Assembly (NCBI GenBank): GCA_946408385.1 | Contig: CAMJSB010000003.1 | Location: forward strand, 95,265-159,264 | Reading direction: 5' to 3' | Source: an uncultured bacterium | GTDB taxonomy: Bacteria; Patescibacteriota; Gracilibacteria; Absconditabacterales; Absconditicoccaceae | Length of the DNA stretch: 64,000 bases | Shown: positions 63,762-64,000 of the stretch, in pieces | Numbering within the stretch: the first letter of the stretch is position 1 | Layout of the letters: the number at the start of each line of letters is the position of its first letter | Translations under genes and position numbers: made by a program | Notes under the pieces: model-generated | Told to the model about the DNA's origin: nothing | What the model saw: only the letters and a program-made list of their open reading frames with translations | The model's database searches: none

Positions 63762-64000
63762 TTACTGAACTATTTCTTGAAAAACAAGTTCAGGTCATTT
63801 ATAATTATCAGGATAAGTTCCCACCTCTCATTTAATAGCTGGGACATAATATGTGATTTTATTTTCATATTTTGGGATATAAACTATCTGCATATTATCA
63901 AATAGTACTACAGTTGAATTTTCATGTAGAGCTCATTGTTCAAAAAATTCTCATCATTTTTCAATTTCACTTTCAATGTTGGATTTATCTATTGTTGGAT
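63762..64000 (-). CDS. Hypothetical protein, C-terminal part (cut by window edge)
   Basis: An open frame enters at the window end and finishes at TAA 63762-63764. The visible 79 residues include EFFEQGALHENSTVVLFDNM, QIVYIPKYENKITYYVPAIK and GEVGTYPDNYKGPELVFQEI, a strand-rich end with five UGA glycines. No family can be given from this part. Confidence 0.55.

Overview
The window reads cleanly only if UGA codes for glycine (translation table 25). With that code, long uninterrupted genes appear on both strands, many with diagnostic motifs whose glycine is UGA: the LSGGE signatures of UvrA, the AGKTT loop of EF-G, and GPTGSGKT of the pilus ATPase. Together with the very low GC content, A-rich starts without Shine-Dalgarno motifs, AMP phosphorylase plus ribose-1,5-bisphosphate isomerase, and giant unknown proteins, this points to a Candidate Phyla Radiation bacterium of the Absconditabacteria (SR1) / Gracilibacteria group. 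All coordinates below were worked out by hand with UGA = Gly. UAA and UAG were the only stops used, except at 61998, where a UGA may end a small gene.

Layout. 1-5.9 kb: truncated alaS, two unknown genes, a CAP-domain secreted protein and ppdK. 6-13.1 kb: a minus-strand pair made of a 2219-residue membrane-associated giant with a J-domain-like segment and several tandem or duplicated repeats, plus a 146-residue partner. 13.2-20.9 kb: tsaD, uvrA, small genes, a CHAP/NlpC-like protein, a DUF192 protein and a pseudouridine synthase. 21-28 kb: a small protein, two large proteins sharing a peptidoglycan-binding-like domain, and a convergent TPR protein. 28-35 kb: uvrB (shortened), gatC, a DUF5684 membrane protein, a likely small RNA, psd-like and a 764-residue unknown. 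35-42 kb: deoA (AMP phosphorylase), rseP, recX, pilB, rnhB and a membrane protein. 42-50.7 kb: an amidase-SpoIID fusion, fusA, a pilin-like protein, yebC, pflA and R15P isomerase. 50.8-64 kb: a DUF212 protein, ftsQ-like, recJ, MATE transporter, tig, lipoprotein, infB, ruvX and unknowns.

How genes fit together. DNA repair and recombination: uvrA, uvrB, recJ, recX, ruvX, rnhB. Translation: fusA, infB, gatC, tsaD, alaS, tig. Energy and nucleotide salvage: ppdK and pflA at the lower end of glycolysis; deoA and R15P isomerase are two steps of the AMP to RuBisCO route. Surface: pilB and the pilin (type IV pilus), amidase-SpoIID, peptidoglycan-binding proteins and the CAP protein.

Most notable. A family of short palindromic elements with ends like GTCATTCTGA...TCAGAATGAC occurs at least eight times. 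Three loci lie in frame inside essential-type genes (tsaD, uvrA, uvrB), where UGA = Gly keeps them open. This resembles the Rickettsia palindromic elements. A second pattern is a set of short stand-alone genes with near-consensus promoters and terminators that contain no UGA glycine codon at all, unlike most neighbours.
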